From the NCBI RefSeq assembly GCF_001767295.1, contig NZ_CP014944.1, positions 3,844,001 to 3,908,000 of the forward strand: a stretch of DNA of 64,000 bases, given 5' to 3'. The DNA is from Colwellia sp. PAMC 20917. GTDB taxonomy: Bacteria > Pseudomonadota > Gammaproteobacteria > Enterobacterales > Alteromonadaceae. The notes under the pieces were generated by a model. That model had not been told where the DNA came from. It worked only from the letters and a program-made list of their open reading frames with translations, and ran no database searches. The translations under genes were made by a program, and so were the position numbers. Of this stretch, positions 19,985-29,345 are shown in pieces (position 1 is the stretch's first letter; the number at the start of each line of letters is the position of its first letter).

Positions 19985-20809
19985 TTATCCTTCACTCGTC
20001 GGTTCTTTTTGCCAGCTTGCTGGTCGTTTTTCAAAAAAAGCAGTTAAGCCTTCTTGGCCTTCTGCAGAAACGCGAATTGATGCGATGCGTTCACTGGTCA
20101 TGCTAAGTAAATCAAGATTAATTTCTTGATAAGCGACATCTAAAGCAAGTTGTTTTGCTTGACGAACGGCTTTCGGGCCGTTGCTCAATACTGTGCTCAC
20201 CATATCAATAACGGTGCTTTCTAACGCTTCTAACGAAACAATCTCATCAACTAAGCCTAACTGCTGCGCTTTGTCTGCAAAGAAACGTTCTGCCGTTTGA
20301 AAGTATCGACGACTGGCTTTTTGGCCAATAGCATTGACGACATAAGGGCTGATGGTCGCAGGAATTAAACCTAATTTAACTTCACTGAGACAAAAACTGG
20401 CTTTATTGCTAGCGATAACAATGTCACAACAACTGGCTAAGCCCACTGCGCCGCCAAAAGCAGCACCTTGTATTTGTGCAATAGTGGTTTGCGGTAAAAA
20501 ATTAAGTGCATGTAACATCTGCGCAAGCGCGTTAGCATCACGTAAGTTTTCTTCATATGAGTAACTGGCCATGCGTTTCATCCACGCTAAGTCAGCCCCA
20601 GCAGAAAAACTTTTGCCGGTCGATGCGAGTATCATCAGGTGAATATCGTCGCGTTGGGCTATTTCGATAAATATCACCGTTAATTGAGCGATAATTTTGT
20701 CGTCAAAAGCATTGTGCTTGTCAGGATTATTTAAGGTAACTGTTGCTACCCCATAACGGTCTACGTTAAATAATACCTGACCGGTATTGATCTCTTTTAA
20801 TGGTGTCAT
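19985..20809 (-). CDS. liuC: Methylglutaconyl-CoA hydratase (enoyl-CoA hydratase family)
   Basis: The 274-residue crotonase-fold protein has the two oxyanion-hole regions: KSFSAGADLAWMKRM near residue 68 and IQGAAFGGAVGLASCCDI near 115. SAGADLAWMK is characteristic of the methylglutaconyl-CoA hydratases of liu operons. It hydrates methylglutaconyl-CoA to HMG-CoA. It lies 11 nt after liuB and 4 nt before the chosen liuD start. A generic enoyl-CoA hydratase role is the alternative, but the context decides. Confidence 0.92.
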   Translation of the reverse strand: MTPLKEINTGQVLFNVDRYGVATVTLNNPDKHNAFDDKIIAQLTVIFIEIAQRDDIHLMILASTGKSFSAGADLAWMKRMASYSYEENLRDANALAQMLHALNFLPQTTIAQIQGAAFGGAVGLASCCDIVIASNKASFCLSEVKLGLIPATISPYVVNAIGQKASRRYFQTAERFFADKAQQLGLVDEIVSLEALESTVIDMVSTVLSNGPKAVRQAKQLALDVAYQEINLDLLSMTSERIASIRVSAEGQEGLTAFFEKRPASWQKEPTSEG

Positions 20810-20820
20810 CTTGTTCAGCC

Positions 20821-22428
20821 CTACATTCTAAAGATACCAAATTTGGTATCCTCAATAGGTTTATTCAACGAAGCAGAAATGGCTAAGCCTAATATTTGAC
20901 GAGTATCGGCAGGGTCAATAATACCATCATCCCATAAGCGAGCTGAAGCATAGTAGGGGTGGCCTTGATGCTCATAAGTATCAATAATCGGTTGTTTAAA
21001 GTCAGCTTCTTCTTGCTCGCTCCACGGTTCACCGAGTTTGTCTTTTTGGTCACGTTTAACTTGTGCTAAAACGCCAGCCGCTTGTTCGCCGCCCATCACT
21101 GAAATACGGGCATTTGGCCACATAAATAAGAAGCGTGGATCGTAAGCACGACCACACATACCATAGTTACCTGCGCCGAAACTACCACCAATTAGCACGG
21201 TAAACTTGGGTACTTGTGCCGTGGCAACGGCGGTGACCATTTTTGCGCCATGCTTAGCAATACCGCCTGCTTCATATTGCTTACCAACCATAAATCCGGT
21301 GATGTTTTGTAAGAAGACTAAAGGAATTTTTCGTTGTGCACATAATTCAATAAAATGAGCACCTTTTTGAGCTGATTCGCCAAAGAGAATGCCGTTATTG
21401 GCGATAATACCAACGGGGTAGCCAAATATTCGTGCAAAACCACACACTAAAGTCGTGCCATAAAGGGCTTTAAATTCATCAAAATTACTACCATCAACGA
21501 CACGGGCGATAATTTCACGAATATCAAAAGGTTGGCGTGCATCTTTGGGTACCACACCGTATATTTCTTGTGCGTCGTAAGCGGGCTCAACAATAGGTTG
21601 AATATTCATGGTTACCGGTTTAACACGATTTAAATTACCGACGATACTGCGGGCAATTTCTAAAGCGTGATGATCATTTTGTGCGTAATGATCGGCAACA
21701 CCTGAGGTACGACAATGTATGTCTGCGCCACCTAAGTCTTCAGCACTAACGACTTCGCCTGTCGCGGCTTTAACTAACGGCGGTCCAGCTAAAAATATAG
21801 TGCCTTGTTCTTTAACAATAATAGATTCATCGGCCATTGCGGGTACATAAGCGCCACCTGCAGTACAAGAGCCCATAACAACAGCAATTTGCGGTATGGC
21901 TTGTGCTGACATATTTGCTTGATTAAAGAATATGCGACCGAAGTGTTCCCTATCAGGGAAAACCTCGTCTTGGTTAGGCAAGTTAGCGCCACCAGAGTCG
22001 ACTAAATAAATACAGGGTAAGTTGTTTTCTTGGGCAATCGTTTGTGCGCGAAGATGTTTTTTTACCGTTAGCGGAAAATAGGTTCCGCCTTTTACGGTAG
22101 CGTCGTTAGCGACAATAACACACTCTTGTCCACCAACTCGGCCAATGCCGGTGATAATACCAGCAGCGGGAACATCTGCGTCATAAACTTCATAAGCGGC
22201 TAGTTGAGATAATTCTAAAAATGGTGAGCCAGCATCAAGTAGGGCATTAACGCGATCGCGTGGTAATAATTTACCGCGAGATAAATGACGATCACGGCTG
22301 CGCTGTCCGCCACCTAATTTTATTTGCTCAAGCTTTACTTTTAAATCGTCTACTTGAACTTGCATATGAGCAGCGTTTTCAATGAATTCTGGGCTGCGTA
22401 CATTGATTTTTGAAATTATTTTAGCCAC
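20821..22428 (-). CDS. liuB: Methylcrotonyl-CoA carboxylase carboxyltransferase beta subunit
   Basis: The 535-residue protein is a biotin-dependent carboxyltransferase. It has [18 protein letters not shown] in the N-terminal half and [20 protein letters not shown] in the C-terminal half, both typical of MccB. With LiuD it carboxylates 3-methylcrotonyl-CoA to 3-methylglutaconyl-CoA. The 123-nt gap to liuA upstream holds a 9-bp hairpin without a T tract and no promoter that I can define, so co-transcription is likely. Confidence 0.95.
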   Translation of the reverse strand: MAKIISKINVRSPEFIENAAHMQVQVDDLKVKLEQIKLGGGQRSRDRHLSRGKLLPRDRVNALLDAGSPFLELSQLAAYEVYDADVPAAGIITGIGRVGGQECVIVANDATVKGGTYFPLTVKKHLRAQTIAQENNLPCIYLVDSGGANLPNQDEVFPDREHFGRIFFNQANMSAQAIPQIAVVMGSCTAGGAYVPAMADESIIVKEQGTIFLAGPPLVKAATGEVVSAEDLGGADIHCRTSGVADHYAQNDHHALEIARSIVGNLNRVKPVTMNIQPIVEPAYDAQEIYGVVPKDARQPFDIREIIARVVDGSNFDEFKALYGTTLVCGFARIFGYPVGIIANNGILFGESAQKGAHFIELCAQRKIPLVFLQNITGFMVGKQYEAGGIAKHGAKMVTAVATAQVPKFTVLIGGSFGAGNYGMCGRAYDPRFLFMWPNARISVMGGEQAAGVLAQVKRDQKDKLGEPWSEQEEADFKQPIIDTYEHQGHPYYASARLWDDGIIDPADTRQILGLAISASLNKPIEDTKFGIFRM

Positions 22429-22512
22429 GATATTTGCCTTTATTATGGAATTTTATCAGTAAGAACATTAGCTTTAATGTTACGCGCTAAACAAGAGCAG
22501 TGTGGCTCTCAT

Positions 22513-22536
22513 CAGCCTCTCTAAATCGAGAGGCTG
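22513..22536. other. Intercistronic hairpin between liuA and liuB
   Basis: Perfect 9-bp stem CAGCCTCTC / GAGAGGCTG with loop TAAATC. No T tract follows on the minus strand, so it is not a standard terminator. Its position just after the liuA stop suggests mRNA 3'-end protection or processing that sets a higher liuA level; this is inference. Confidence 0.6.
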
Positions 22537-22551
22537 TAGCAAGTTATAACC

Positions 22552-23721
22552 TTATATAGACTCGGCGAATAACTCTCGACCTATTAGCATACGACGAATT
22601 TCTGAAGTACCTGCGCCAATTTCATATAATTTAGCATCACGTAACAAACGACCTGCTGGAAATTCATTGATGTAACCATTACCGCCAAGTAATTGAATAG
22701 CATCTAAGGCCATTTTTGTCGCAAGTTCTGCAGCAACTAAGATAACACCGGCTGCATCTTTACGTGTGGTTTCACCTCTGTCGGCCGCCTGTGCACATAA
22801 ATAAGCATAAGATTTAGCTGCGTTCATTTGGGTGTACATATCGGCAACTTTACCTTGGATCAATTGGAACTCACCAATGGATTGACCGAACTGTTTGCGG
22901 TCATGAATATAAGGAACAACTAAGTCCATACACGCATCCATAATACCTAAAGGTCCGCCGGTTAAAACGATACGCTCGTAATCAAGGCCAGACATTAAGA
23001 CTCGAACGCCTTTACCTTCTTCACCTAAAATGTTTTCTGCTGGTACTTCACAGTCTTGGAAAACTAATTCACAGGTATTTGAACCGCGCATACCTAATTT
23101 GTCTAATTTTTGATGACGAGAAAAACCTGGGTAATCACGCTCAACGATAAAAGCAGTAATGCCTTTTGAACCCGCTGAAGTATCAGTCTTTGCATAAATA
23201 ACATAAACGTTGGCATCTGGACCATTGGTGATCCACATTTTGTTGCCATTTAAAATATACTTGTCGCCTTTTTTGTCAGCGCGCAATTTCATGCTGACTA
23301 CATCAGAGCCTGCATTAGGCTCACTCATCGCTAATGCGCCAATATGTTCACCGCTACAAAGTTTTGGTAAATATTTAGCTTTTTGTTCATGCGAACCGTT
23401 TTTGTTTAATTGGTTTAAACAAAGGTTAGACATAGCACCGTAACTTAGACCAACAGAAGCAGACGCACGTGAAATTTCTTGCATTGCCACCATATGTTCT
23501 AAATAGCCTAAACCTGAACCGCCATATTCTTCGTCAACGGTCATGCCTAATAAGCCTAAATCACCAAATTTGCGCCATAAATCATTTGGGAATTCGTTAT
23601 CAATATCTATTTGTGCTGCACGTGGAGCAATTTCGTCACGAGAGAAAGCGTTAACTGACTCGCGGATCATCTCAACGGTTTCGCCTAGATTAAAGTTTAA
23701 TGATGAAAAGGTAGAAATCAT
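22552..23721 (-). CDS. liuA: Isovaleryl-CoA dehydrogenase
   Basis: The 389-residue acyl-CoA dehydrogenase has [33 protein letters not shown] with the region of the catalytic glutamate, and the C-terminal [19 protein letters not shown] and [18 protein letters not shown]. It oxidises isovaleryl-CoA to 3-methylcrotonyl-CoA with FAD. The LDYERI placement of the glutamate within the body of the protein fits the isovaleryl-CoA type. It is the first enzyme gene after liuR (about 40 nt), so it starts the leucine pathway in order of use. Confidence 0.94.
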   Translation of the reverse strand: MISTFSSLNFNLGETVEMIRESVNAFSRDEIAPRAAQIDIDNEFPNDLWRKFGDLGLLGMTVDEEYGGSGLGYLEHMVAMQEISRASASVGLSYGAMSNLCLNQLNKNGSHEQKAKYLPKLCSGEHIGALAMSEPNAGSDVVSMKLRADKKGDKYILNGNKMWITNGPDANVYVIYAKTDTSAGSKGITAFIVERDYPGFSRHQKLDKLGMRGSNTCELVFQDCEVPAENILGEEGKGVRVLMSGLDYERIVLTGGPLGIMDACMDLVVPYIHDRKQFGQSIGEFQLIQGKVADMYTQMNAAKSYAYLCAQAADRGETTRKDAAGVILVAAELATKMALDAIQLLGGNGYINEFPAGRLLRDAKLYEIGAGTSEIRRMLIGRELFAESI

Positions 23722-23760
23722 GTTATTTCCTTAGCTTAGTTAGCTACGTAAAGTTATGCG

Positions 23761-24162
23761 TTAGGTTTTTGTATTGTCGATAGCTGATAAAGTAGCTAAA
23801 CAGCTTTCTTCTAAATTTGTTAATTCCATCAACACCACTTTTATATCGTCGAGTTGTTGATGTAAGTCTGATTTTTTTTGTTCAATAATATCCATCATCA
23901 GTTTTAATTGGCTGGCGCTGGTATTATCTAAATCGTATAACTCAAAGATGCGACCGGTTTCGGCTAATGAAAACCCCAAGCGTTTACCGCGTAGAATTAA
24001 CTTTAGTCGAACTTTATCTCTTTGGTTATAAATTCGAGTTTGTCCTTTGCGAGTAGGGGCAAGCAAGCCTTGATCTTCGTAAAAACGAATACTGCGAGTC
24101 GTTATATCGAACTCTTTAGAAAGATCGCTGATTGAAAAAGTCCGTGCTTTTAATTCTGCCAT
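23761..24162 (-). CDS. liuR: MerR-family regulator of leucine degradation
   Basis: The protein has about 133 residues from the ATG at 24162. It has a MerR winged helix (SISDLSKEFDITTRSIRFYE then DQGLLAPTRKGQTRIYNQRD) followed by a coiled-coil dimerisation helix with HQQLDDIKVVL. I prefer 24162, with GAG 6 nt upstream, to a GTG nine codons earlier. LiuR proteins control liu operons in proteobacteria. Two palindromes in the intergenic region (24205-24220 and 24331-24346) are its likely operators, controlling both this operon and the divergent thiolase gene. Confidence 0.93.
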   Translation of the reverse strand: MAELKARTFSISDLSKEFDITTRSIRFYEDQGLLAPTRKGQTRIYNQRDKVRLKLILRGKRLGFSLAETGRIFELYDLDNTSASQLKLMMDIIEQKKSDLHQQLDDIKVVLMELTNLEESCLATLSAIDNTKT

Positions 24163-24204
24163 GAAAAACTCTACATTTATGTTATGCACTTACCTTACAG
24201 GAAG

Positions 24205-24220
24205 TTTACGTTAACGTAAA
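24205..24220. promoter_or_regulatory. Probable LiuR operator 1 (liu operon side)
   Basis: TTTACGTTAACGTAAA is a perfect 16-bp palindrome located about 43 nt upstream of the liuR start. Its relation to operator 2, 110 nt away, and the MerR-type regulator beside it make it a LiuR site by inference from known LiuR regulons. Confidence 0.88.
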
Positions 24221-24330
24221 GCAAGAGCTTTTTTCATCAAGCTGCTAATAAATATCCCGTCAATAATTTACCCGCTCAGTTAAAATCGTTACTATATAAA
24301 TTGGCTATAATTGTGTCCTTACTATTAAAG

Positions 24331-24346
24331 TTTACGTTGGCGTAAA
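24331..24346. promoter_or_regulatory. Probable LiuR operator 2 (thiolase side)
   Basis: TTTACGTTGGCGTAAA differs from operator 1 only at the two central bases on one half and keeps both TTTACG/CGTAAA arms. It lies 68 nt before the thiolase ATG, so the thiolase is probably a member of the same regulon. Confidence 0.85.
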
Positions 24347-24413
24347 CGTCAAATATAAGTTATGGTGTTAATCATTAATTTATCCCTTTTTATTTTTATC
24401 TCGGAGAGCTTTC

Positions 24414-25598
24414 ATGTCTACTACAGATCCTATTGTTATTGTTTCAGCGTCTAGAACCCCTATGGGTGGTTTTATGGGCGGATTATCTGCTGTAACTTCA
24501 CCTGACTTAGGCGCAACGGCTATACGCGGCGCACTTGCTGCGGCAAATATTGCTAACGATCAAGTTGATGAAGTAATCATGGGGTGTGTATTGCCTGCAG
24601 GTTTAAAACAAGCGCCTGCTCGTCAAGCAGCTTTGGCGGCTGATTTGGCATTATCAACAGTTTGTACCACCATTAATAAAGTCTGTGGCTCTGGAATGAA
24701 AGCTGCAATGCAAGCACATGACTCACTAATGGCTGGCTCTATTAATGTTGCTGTTGCCGGTGGTATGGAAAGCATGACTAATGCACCGCACCTTTTACCT
24801 AAAGGTCGCAGTGGTATAAAAATGGGGCATGGTCAAATTCTTGATCATATGATGACTGATGGTTTAGAAAATGCGTATGATGGCATAGCTATGGGGTGTT
24901 TCGCACAAGAAACTGCCGATGATGCTGGGTTTACTCGTGAAGACATGGATGAATATGCTATTCGCTCATTAGCACGTGCCAATGCAGCGATTGCTGGCGG
25001 TGCTTTCGAAAATGAAATATCGCCAGTAACGATTAAATCGCGTCGTGGCGACTCTGTCTTTGCAATAGATGAACAGCCGGGTAATGCCCGCCCTGATAAA
25101 ATACCTTCATTACGTGCCGCTTTTAAAAGAGACGGGACTATTACGGCTGCGAACTCTAGTTCAATTTCAGATGGTGCTGCGGCATTAGTGATGATGAAAC
25201 AGTCGGAAGCAGAAAAACGTGGTTTACGCCCTTTATGTAAAATTGTTGCTCATGCAACGCATGCACAAAAACCTGAAGAGTTTACCGTAGCACCCGTTGG
25301 CGCAATGAATAAAGTTTTAGCAAAAGCAAACTGGACGGCTGCAGATGTTGATCTATGGGAAATTAATGAAGCATTTGCCATGGTTACCATGTTAGCGATT
25401 AAAGAATTAGCCTTAGATGTTGAAAAAGTCAATGTCAATGGTGGCGCTTGTGCACTGGGTCATCCTTTAGGTGCTAGTGGTGCTCGTATTATGGTAACGT
25501 TAATTCATGCATTGAAAAACAAAGGTTTATCAAAAGGTTTAGCCTCTCTTTGTATTGGTGGTGGTGAAGCTACAGCGATTGCGGTTGAAATGTTTTAG
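24414..25598 (+). CDS. Acetyl-CoA C-acetyltransferase (thiolase)
   Basis: The 394-residue thiolase has the nucleophilic cysteine in NKVCGSGMKA near residue 90, GGMESMTNAPHLL near 120, NGGACALGHPLGASGARI near 345 and the second cysteine in CIGGGEA near 378. It cleaves acetoacetyl-CoA to two acetyl-CoA (or the reverse). It is divergent from the liu operon and shares a regulatory region with LiuR-type palindromes, so it likely finishes leucine catabolism after HMG-CoA lyase and the CoA transferase. A CGGAGAG ribosome site precedes the ATG. Confidence 0.94.
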   Translation: MSTTDPIVIVSASRTPMGGFMGGLSAVTSPDLGATAIRGALAAANIANDQVDEVIMGCVLPAGLKQAPARQAALAADLALSTVCTTINKVCGSGMKAAMQAHDSLMAGSINVAVAGGMESMTNAPHLLPKGRSGIKMGHGQILDHMMTDGLENAYDGIAMGCFAQETADDAGFTREDMDEYAIRSLARANAAIAGGAFENEISPVTIKSRRGDSVFAIDEQPGNARPDKIPSLRAAFKRDGTITAANSSSISDGAAALVMMKQSEAEKRGLRPLCKIVAHATHAQKPEEFTVAPVGAMNKVLAKANWTAADVDLWEINEAFAMVTMLAIKELALDVEKVNVNGGACALGHPLGASGARIMVTLIHALKNKGLSKGLASLCIGGGEATAIAVEMF

Positions 25599-25650
25599 AC
25601 CATTAAGTTCGCTGTTATTTTCAGGTAATGCTGATAAAAATTAAATTTGT

Positions 25651-25684
25651 AAAGCCGCTATGTTAAGTCATAGCGGCTTTTTTA
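25651..25684 (+). terminator. Rho-independent terminator after the thiolase
   Basis: A 12-bp stem (AAAGCCGCTATG / CATAGCGGCTTT) with a TTAAGT loop and following T residues lies about 55 nt after the thiolase stop. From here to 25941 I see no gene, only AT-rich DNA. Confidence 0.92.
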
Positions 25685-25941
25685 TTAATGCTCAATTGAT
25701 TGCACAGATTTTTTTTGAACAAAGATAAGTGTAGAAGCTAAATAAAGATCGAAACAAATGTGGCAGTAAGTTTTATCTATTAAAAAAGTACCAAAAAACA
25801 CGCCAAATAAAGTTTGAACCTGACTTCAACTGGCATAAGTGAACCTTAATAATCATTCGAAACACATTATAAAATAACTTTGTTAATGTCTTCTGCGCAT
25901 CGCTGACGTTATCTGCTGGCTATTCTTTAGGTCAACTCATA

Positions 25942-27710
25942 GCCCAGCCTGTGTGAAAACGTTTTGATCACTTTTTCGAATAAGCACCGGATACTTATGA
26001 TCAATCAGTCTCAAAACAAGATAATAAATCACTCTATATTTGCTATAATATTCATTAGGTTAATTGATTATATGTTGGCTGTATGTCACGTCATATTAAA
26101 GGTTTATCTCGCTCCCAAGCAACCCTCTTTCCAGAAATCCTTGACGATTTTGTCTCTAAAGAGAATCCTGTTAGAGTAATTGATGTATTTGTCGATGGTT
26201 TGGATTTAGAAAACCTTGGTTTCAAAGGTGTTCAATCTAAAGCAACTGGCCGACCTGGATATCATCCCGCCATATTACTCAAAATTTATATCTATGGTTA
26301 TTTAAACAGAATTCAGTCGTCACGCTGTCTAGAGCGAGAAACACAACGTAATATTGAACTTATGTGGCTCACGGAGCATTTATCACCAGACTTTAAAACA
26401 ATCGCTGACTTTAGAAAAGATAACCATCGTGGGATTAAAAACACCTGTAAAACCTTCGTTCAAATATGCCATAAATTCAATATGTTTAGTGAAGCGACTG
26501 TTGCTATTGATGGTAGTAAGTTTAAGGCATCCAACAACAAAGATAAAAACTACACTCCAAGCAAAATGAAGTCTCATATTGAGCGAGTAGAAAAGCATAT
26601 TAATAATTATTTTTTGAAGCTTGAACAGTCAGATTCACAAGAGAACACATCACAATACATTGCTAATATTGAATCTAAATTAGATTTCTTAAAACAACAC
26701 CTCGTTGAACTAAAAGAGATGGAATTAGCCGTCAATAATCATCCTGACAAACAAGTATCAACAGTCGATCCTGATTCTCGCTTGATGAAAACACAGGGCA
26801 TGACACGAGCTATTTGCTATAATATACAAAGCGCTGTGGATACGAAACATCATTTAATTGTTGCTCACGAAGTCACCAATACAACAGATAGGGGGCAGTT
26901 GTGCAATATGACCAAACTGACACTTAAAGCGTTAGGGAAAAGTGTTACAACAATATTGGCAGATAAGGGTTATTACAGCCGACAAGATATTAAAGATACT
27001 CAAGATTTAGGTGTATTGACTCTTGTACCAAAAACCGATACATCAGGCTCAGAAAAGAAGGGAATTTTTAACAAATCACTGTTTCAATACAATCAAGATA
27101 ATGATGTTTATATTTGCCCTGCGGGGAATGAGCTTCAACATCGATTAAATTCGATAGAAAGAGGATTAGATATCAAAATTTACTTCAATGGTATGGCTTG
27201 TAAAAATTGTACTATTCGAAGCCAATGTACCCGCTCTAAAAAAGAGCCAAGAAGAATGAGACGTTGGATCCATGAAGCTGATATGGAAAAAATGGAAGCC
27301 TTGCTCAAAGCAACGCCTGATGCAATGCTTCAACGAAAACAAACAGTTGAACATCCCTTTGGTACGATTAAGTTGTGGGCAGGAGCCACGCACCTTTTAA
27401 CAAGAGGGTTTAAAAATGTCAGTACAGAATTGAACCTGCATGTATTAGCGTATAATTTAAAAAGAATGCTCAATATATTTGGAATAGAAAAGTTGATGAA
27501 GGAAGTGATGTTGCCGTAAGAGGTAACTCTTTCCTTAAAAGACCCAAATATGTTCCAAATAGGAGCCAACATGAGCAATTTTTAACGAATAAAAAATATA
27601 AATCATGGATATTCATAAATATCGGCTTCGCTACGCGAAGCCTTATAAATAGCTGATATAACCCCTCAATAATGAAAACTTACAATAATGAGTTTTCACA
27701 CAGGCTGAGC
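25942..27710 (+). mobile_element. IS1182-type insertion sequence, intact
   Basis: The ends carry 19-bp inverted repeats with one mismatch: GCCCAGCCTGTGTGAAAAC at 25942-25960 and its complement (with A for G) at 27692-27710. A single full-length transposase gene lies inside. A small hairpin, GGCTTCGC-TAC-GCGAAGCC at 27624-27642, may end its transcript. I looked for a target-site duplication next to the ends and found none, so the exact boundary could shift by a few bases. Confidence 0.85.
26083..27519 (+). CDS. IS1182-family transposase
   Basis: The 478-residue transposase begins with the IS1182 N-terminal pattern (LSRSQATLFPEILDDFV and TGRPGYHPAILLKIYIYGYLN). The DDE catalytic part spans VAIDGSKFKA, ILADKGYYSRQD and the later glutamate in KQTVEHPFGTIKLW. 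It also has the Cys-rich insert CKNCTIRSQC. No frameshift or internal stop is seen, so it could be active. A TATAAT at 26044-26049 may be part of its promoter. Confidence 0.93.
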   Translation: MSRHIKGLSRSQATLFPEILDDFVSKENPVRVIDVFVDGLDLENLGFKGVQSKATGRPGYHPAILLKIYIYGYLNRIQSSRCLERETQRNIELMWLTEHLSPDFKTIADFRKDNHRGIKNTCKTFVQICHKFNMFSEATVAIDGSKFKASNNKDKNYTPSKMKSHIERVEKHINNYFLKLEQSDSQENTSQYIANIESKLDFLKQHLVELKEMELAVNNHPDKQVSTVDPDSRLMKTQGMTRAICYNIQSAVDTKHHLIVAHEVTNTTDRGQLCNMTKLTLKALGKSVTTILADKGYYSRQDIKDTQDLGVLTLVPKTDTSGSEKKGIFNKSLFQYNQDNDVYICPAGNELQHRLNSIERGLDIKIYFNGMACKNCTIRSQCTRSKKEPRRMRRWIHEADMEKMEALLKATPDAMLQRKQTVEHPFGTIKLWAGATHLLTRGFKNVSTELNLHVLAYNLKRMLNIFGIEKLMKEVMLP

Positions 27711-27902
27711 CAATTGCGGACATTAGCCTTTGCAAATTCAGGAGCATATTTAGGGCAATATTAGCCAAGATTTTCTGCTCACTTGTGGGGCTGGTTTAAG
27801 ACTTGCAAAAGACGTTAGACATAACAGTGTTCTAGCTTCCGCTTAGCGTAAAAGAGACATTAGCAATTACAGCTAATGGACAGATTCGATTAGATCTTGT
27901 AT

Positions 27903-27942
27903 CGATAATGCCGCGTCCGACTGCATGCGATTTGTTACACAT
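27903..27942 (-). other. attC-like half-site downstream of mscL (decayed)
   Basis: About 20 nt after the mscL stop, the minus strand reads GTAACAAATCGCATGCAGTC then GGACGC. This resembles the left end of integron attC sites (RYYYAAC core, then an arm). I do not find the matching right half before the IS1182 end, so the site may have been cut by insertion. The rest of 27711-27960 holds no gene that I can support. Confidence 0.4.
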
Positions 27943-27960
27943 TTTATCTTCAAACAGTCA

Positions 27961-28365
27961 TCATGATTTAGATTTAAGTAAATCACGTATTTCCGTTAGC
28001 AACATCTCCTCCTTAGAAGGAGGGCTGGGAGTTTTAGGCGCTTCCTCTTCTTTTTTCTTTAGTTTATTGATTCCTATAACAACCATAAATATTACAAATG
28101 CAATGATAGTGAAATCAACAATGGTTTGAATAAATGCTCCGTAACTTATCACCACTGCTGGCGCTTCGCCTACAGCCTCCTTGATGACAATTGCTAAATC
28201 AGAAAAGTTTACGCCACCTAATAGCACGCCAATCGGAGGCATAATAACCCCAGAAACCAATGCTGTGATGATTTTCCCGAACGCCACCCCAATAACGATT
28301 CCGGCCGCCATGTCGACGACATTTCCCTTCACCGCAAATTTTTTGAAATCCTTAATCATGCTCAT
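27961..28365 (-). CDS. mscL: Large-conductance mechanosensitive channel MscL
   Basis: The protein has about 134 residues and follows MscL throughout: [20 protein letters not shown] at the N-terminus, pore helix TM1 with [18 protein letters not shown], a periplasmic loop, TM2 ([20 protein letters not shown]), and the C-terminal helical bundle ending [17 protein letters not shown]. It releases solutes on hypo-osmotic shock. I chose ATG 28365 to match the family length. ATG 28359 has better spacing from AAGG, and ATG 28386 is also possible. It is the second of two adjacent mscL genes on this strand, which differ clearly in sequence. Confidence 0.93.
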   Translation of the reverse strand: MSMIKDFKKFAVKGNVVDMAAGIVIGVAFGKIITALVSGVIMPPIGVLLGGVNFSDLAIVIKEAVGEAPAVVISYGAFIQTIVDFTIIAFVIFMVVIGINKLKKKEEEAPKTPSPPSKEEMLLTEIRDLLKSKS

Positions 28366-28455
28366 AGCCTTGTCTCTCTGGTTCATTGATAGTGGCAGTT
28401 ATATTAGCGCTTTGTGCTTTCTATTCCCTAACCTTTTTTACTGCTAGCTAAGTCA

Positions 28456-28502
28456 TACCAACGTCGTAAACTGCAAACGCGAAGCGCTCCGCCTTGTTAG
28501 GT
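28456..28502 (-). other. attC-like site between the two mscL genes
   Basis: The minus strand reads CCTAACAAGGCGGAGCGC, a central CTTCGCG turn, then CGACGTTGGTA. CCTAAC fits the attC RYYYAAC core and contains the stop codon of the upstream mscL gene, as is common in gene cassettes. The right end CGTTGGTA is shared with the longer site at 28981-29080. It is shorter than usual attC sites, so it may be trimmed. Confidence 0.5.
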
Positions 28503-28961
28503 AATTGTCTCGATTTTCGATGTGCAATTAGGACATATCATCGCTTTTTTATGAATTTCTGAAAAGCACATTGGGCAATCCTTGGTTTTGTTGAATATAT
28601 CTCTTTCTTCTTTTCTATTGATTCTATTAATTGCTTTTATCAATATAAATGTAATCCAGGAGACAATAAGAAAGCTAAAAACACTGTTAATAAAAAGACC
28701 ATAGCTAAGGGTTACAGCGCCATCTTTGTTGGCTTGGTCTAGGCTCAAATATGGCGTTCCAACTGCCCCTTCTTTTAAAACGAGAAACAAGTCAACAGTA
28801 TCCACACCACTTGATAGCAAACCTATAATTGGTGCAATAATATTAGCAACTAAGCTAGAAGCAATCGTAGCAAATGCACCGCCAATAACGATACCAATCG
28901 CCATATCCATTACATTGCCTTTAAGCGCAAACTCTTTATATTCATCAAGTATCTTTTTCAT
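28497..28961 (-). CDS. MscL-family channel with C-terminal zinc-ribbon-like tail
   Basis: The 154-residue protein has the MscL core (YKEFALKGNVMDMAIGIVIG at the N-terminus, TM1, then TM2 around NSVFSFLIVSWITFILIKAI). Where ordinary MscL has a charged helical bundle, this protein ends with CPMCFSEIHKKAMICPNC, two CxxC pairs 13 residues apart, which looks like a zinc ribbon. A subgroup of MscL proteins is known to have such tails; their purpose is unclear. It is flanked on both sides by attC-like sequences, so it may be a gene cassette. AGAGAT upstream is a weak ribosome site. Confidence 0.9.
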   Translation of the reverse strand: MKKILDEYKEFALKGNVMDMAIGIVIGGAFATIASSLVANIIAPIIGLLSSGVDTVDLFLVLKEGAVGTPYLSLDQANKDGAVTLSYGLFINSVFSFLIVSWITFILIKAINRINRKEERDIFNKTKDCPMCFSEIHKKAMICPNCTSKIETIT

Positions 28962-28980
28962 GTTTGATCTCTAATTATTG

Positions 28981-29080
28981 TACCAACGCCCCGCTAAGGA
29001 GAAATTTGTAGTTGGGTAAAATGTTGAACGGAGCGAAAACAGCCAACTGCAAATTTTCACTCTTGAGCGACTTATTAAGC
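28981..29080 (-). other. attC-like recombination site upstream of the mscL pair
   Basis: An imperfect inverted repeat of about 100 nt. Inner arms AAATTTGTAGTTGG (29002-29015) and CCAACTGCAAATTT (29043-29056) differ at one position. Outer arms pair as GCTAAGGAG with CTCTTGAGC, with bulges. On the minus strand the site starts TAATAAGTCGCTCAAGAG and ends CCTTAGCGGGGCGTTGG, closely paralleling the ends of Vibrio-type attC (VCR) sites. No integrase gene lies in the window. Confidence 0.6.
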
Positions 29081-29345
29081 CCGTTTAACCAATGCAAATT
29101 TACCTTTCCCCCTCTGTCCGCACATAAGGTTACATAAAAAGCTAAACCAACACCTAAGCAAATCTATATAACTATAGCCATAAAGGAAATGAGATTTAGC
29201 TGAATTCTAGCTTAATTACTATATTATATTCTTCCTGAATATCCATATGTGACCAATTTTCCATAGGCTTATAAGGCCTAATTGACATGGTCTAATTGAT
29301 ACGACTACCTCAGTTAAGACATAATAGACTTAACTGGAGATACAA

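Noticed and set aside
25930-27722. Target-site duplication for the IS1182-type element
   Set aside because: Bases next to the two inverted repeats (ACTCATA on the left, CAATTGC on the right) do not match, so none can be claimed.
27908-28129. Plus-strand frame opposite mscL
   Set aside because: It is antisense to the clearly recognisable MscL C-terminus and has no features of its own.
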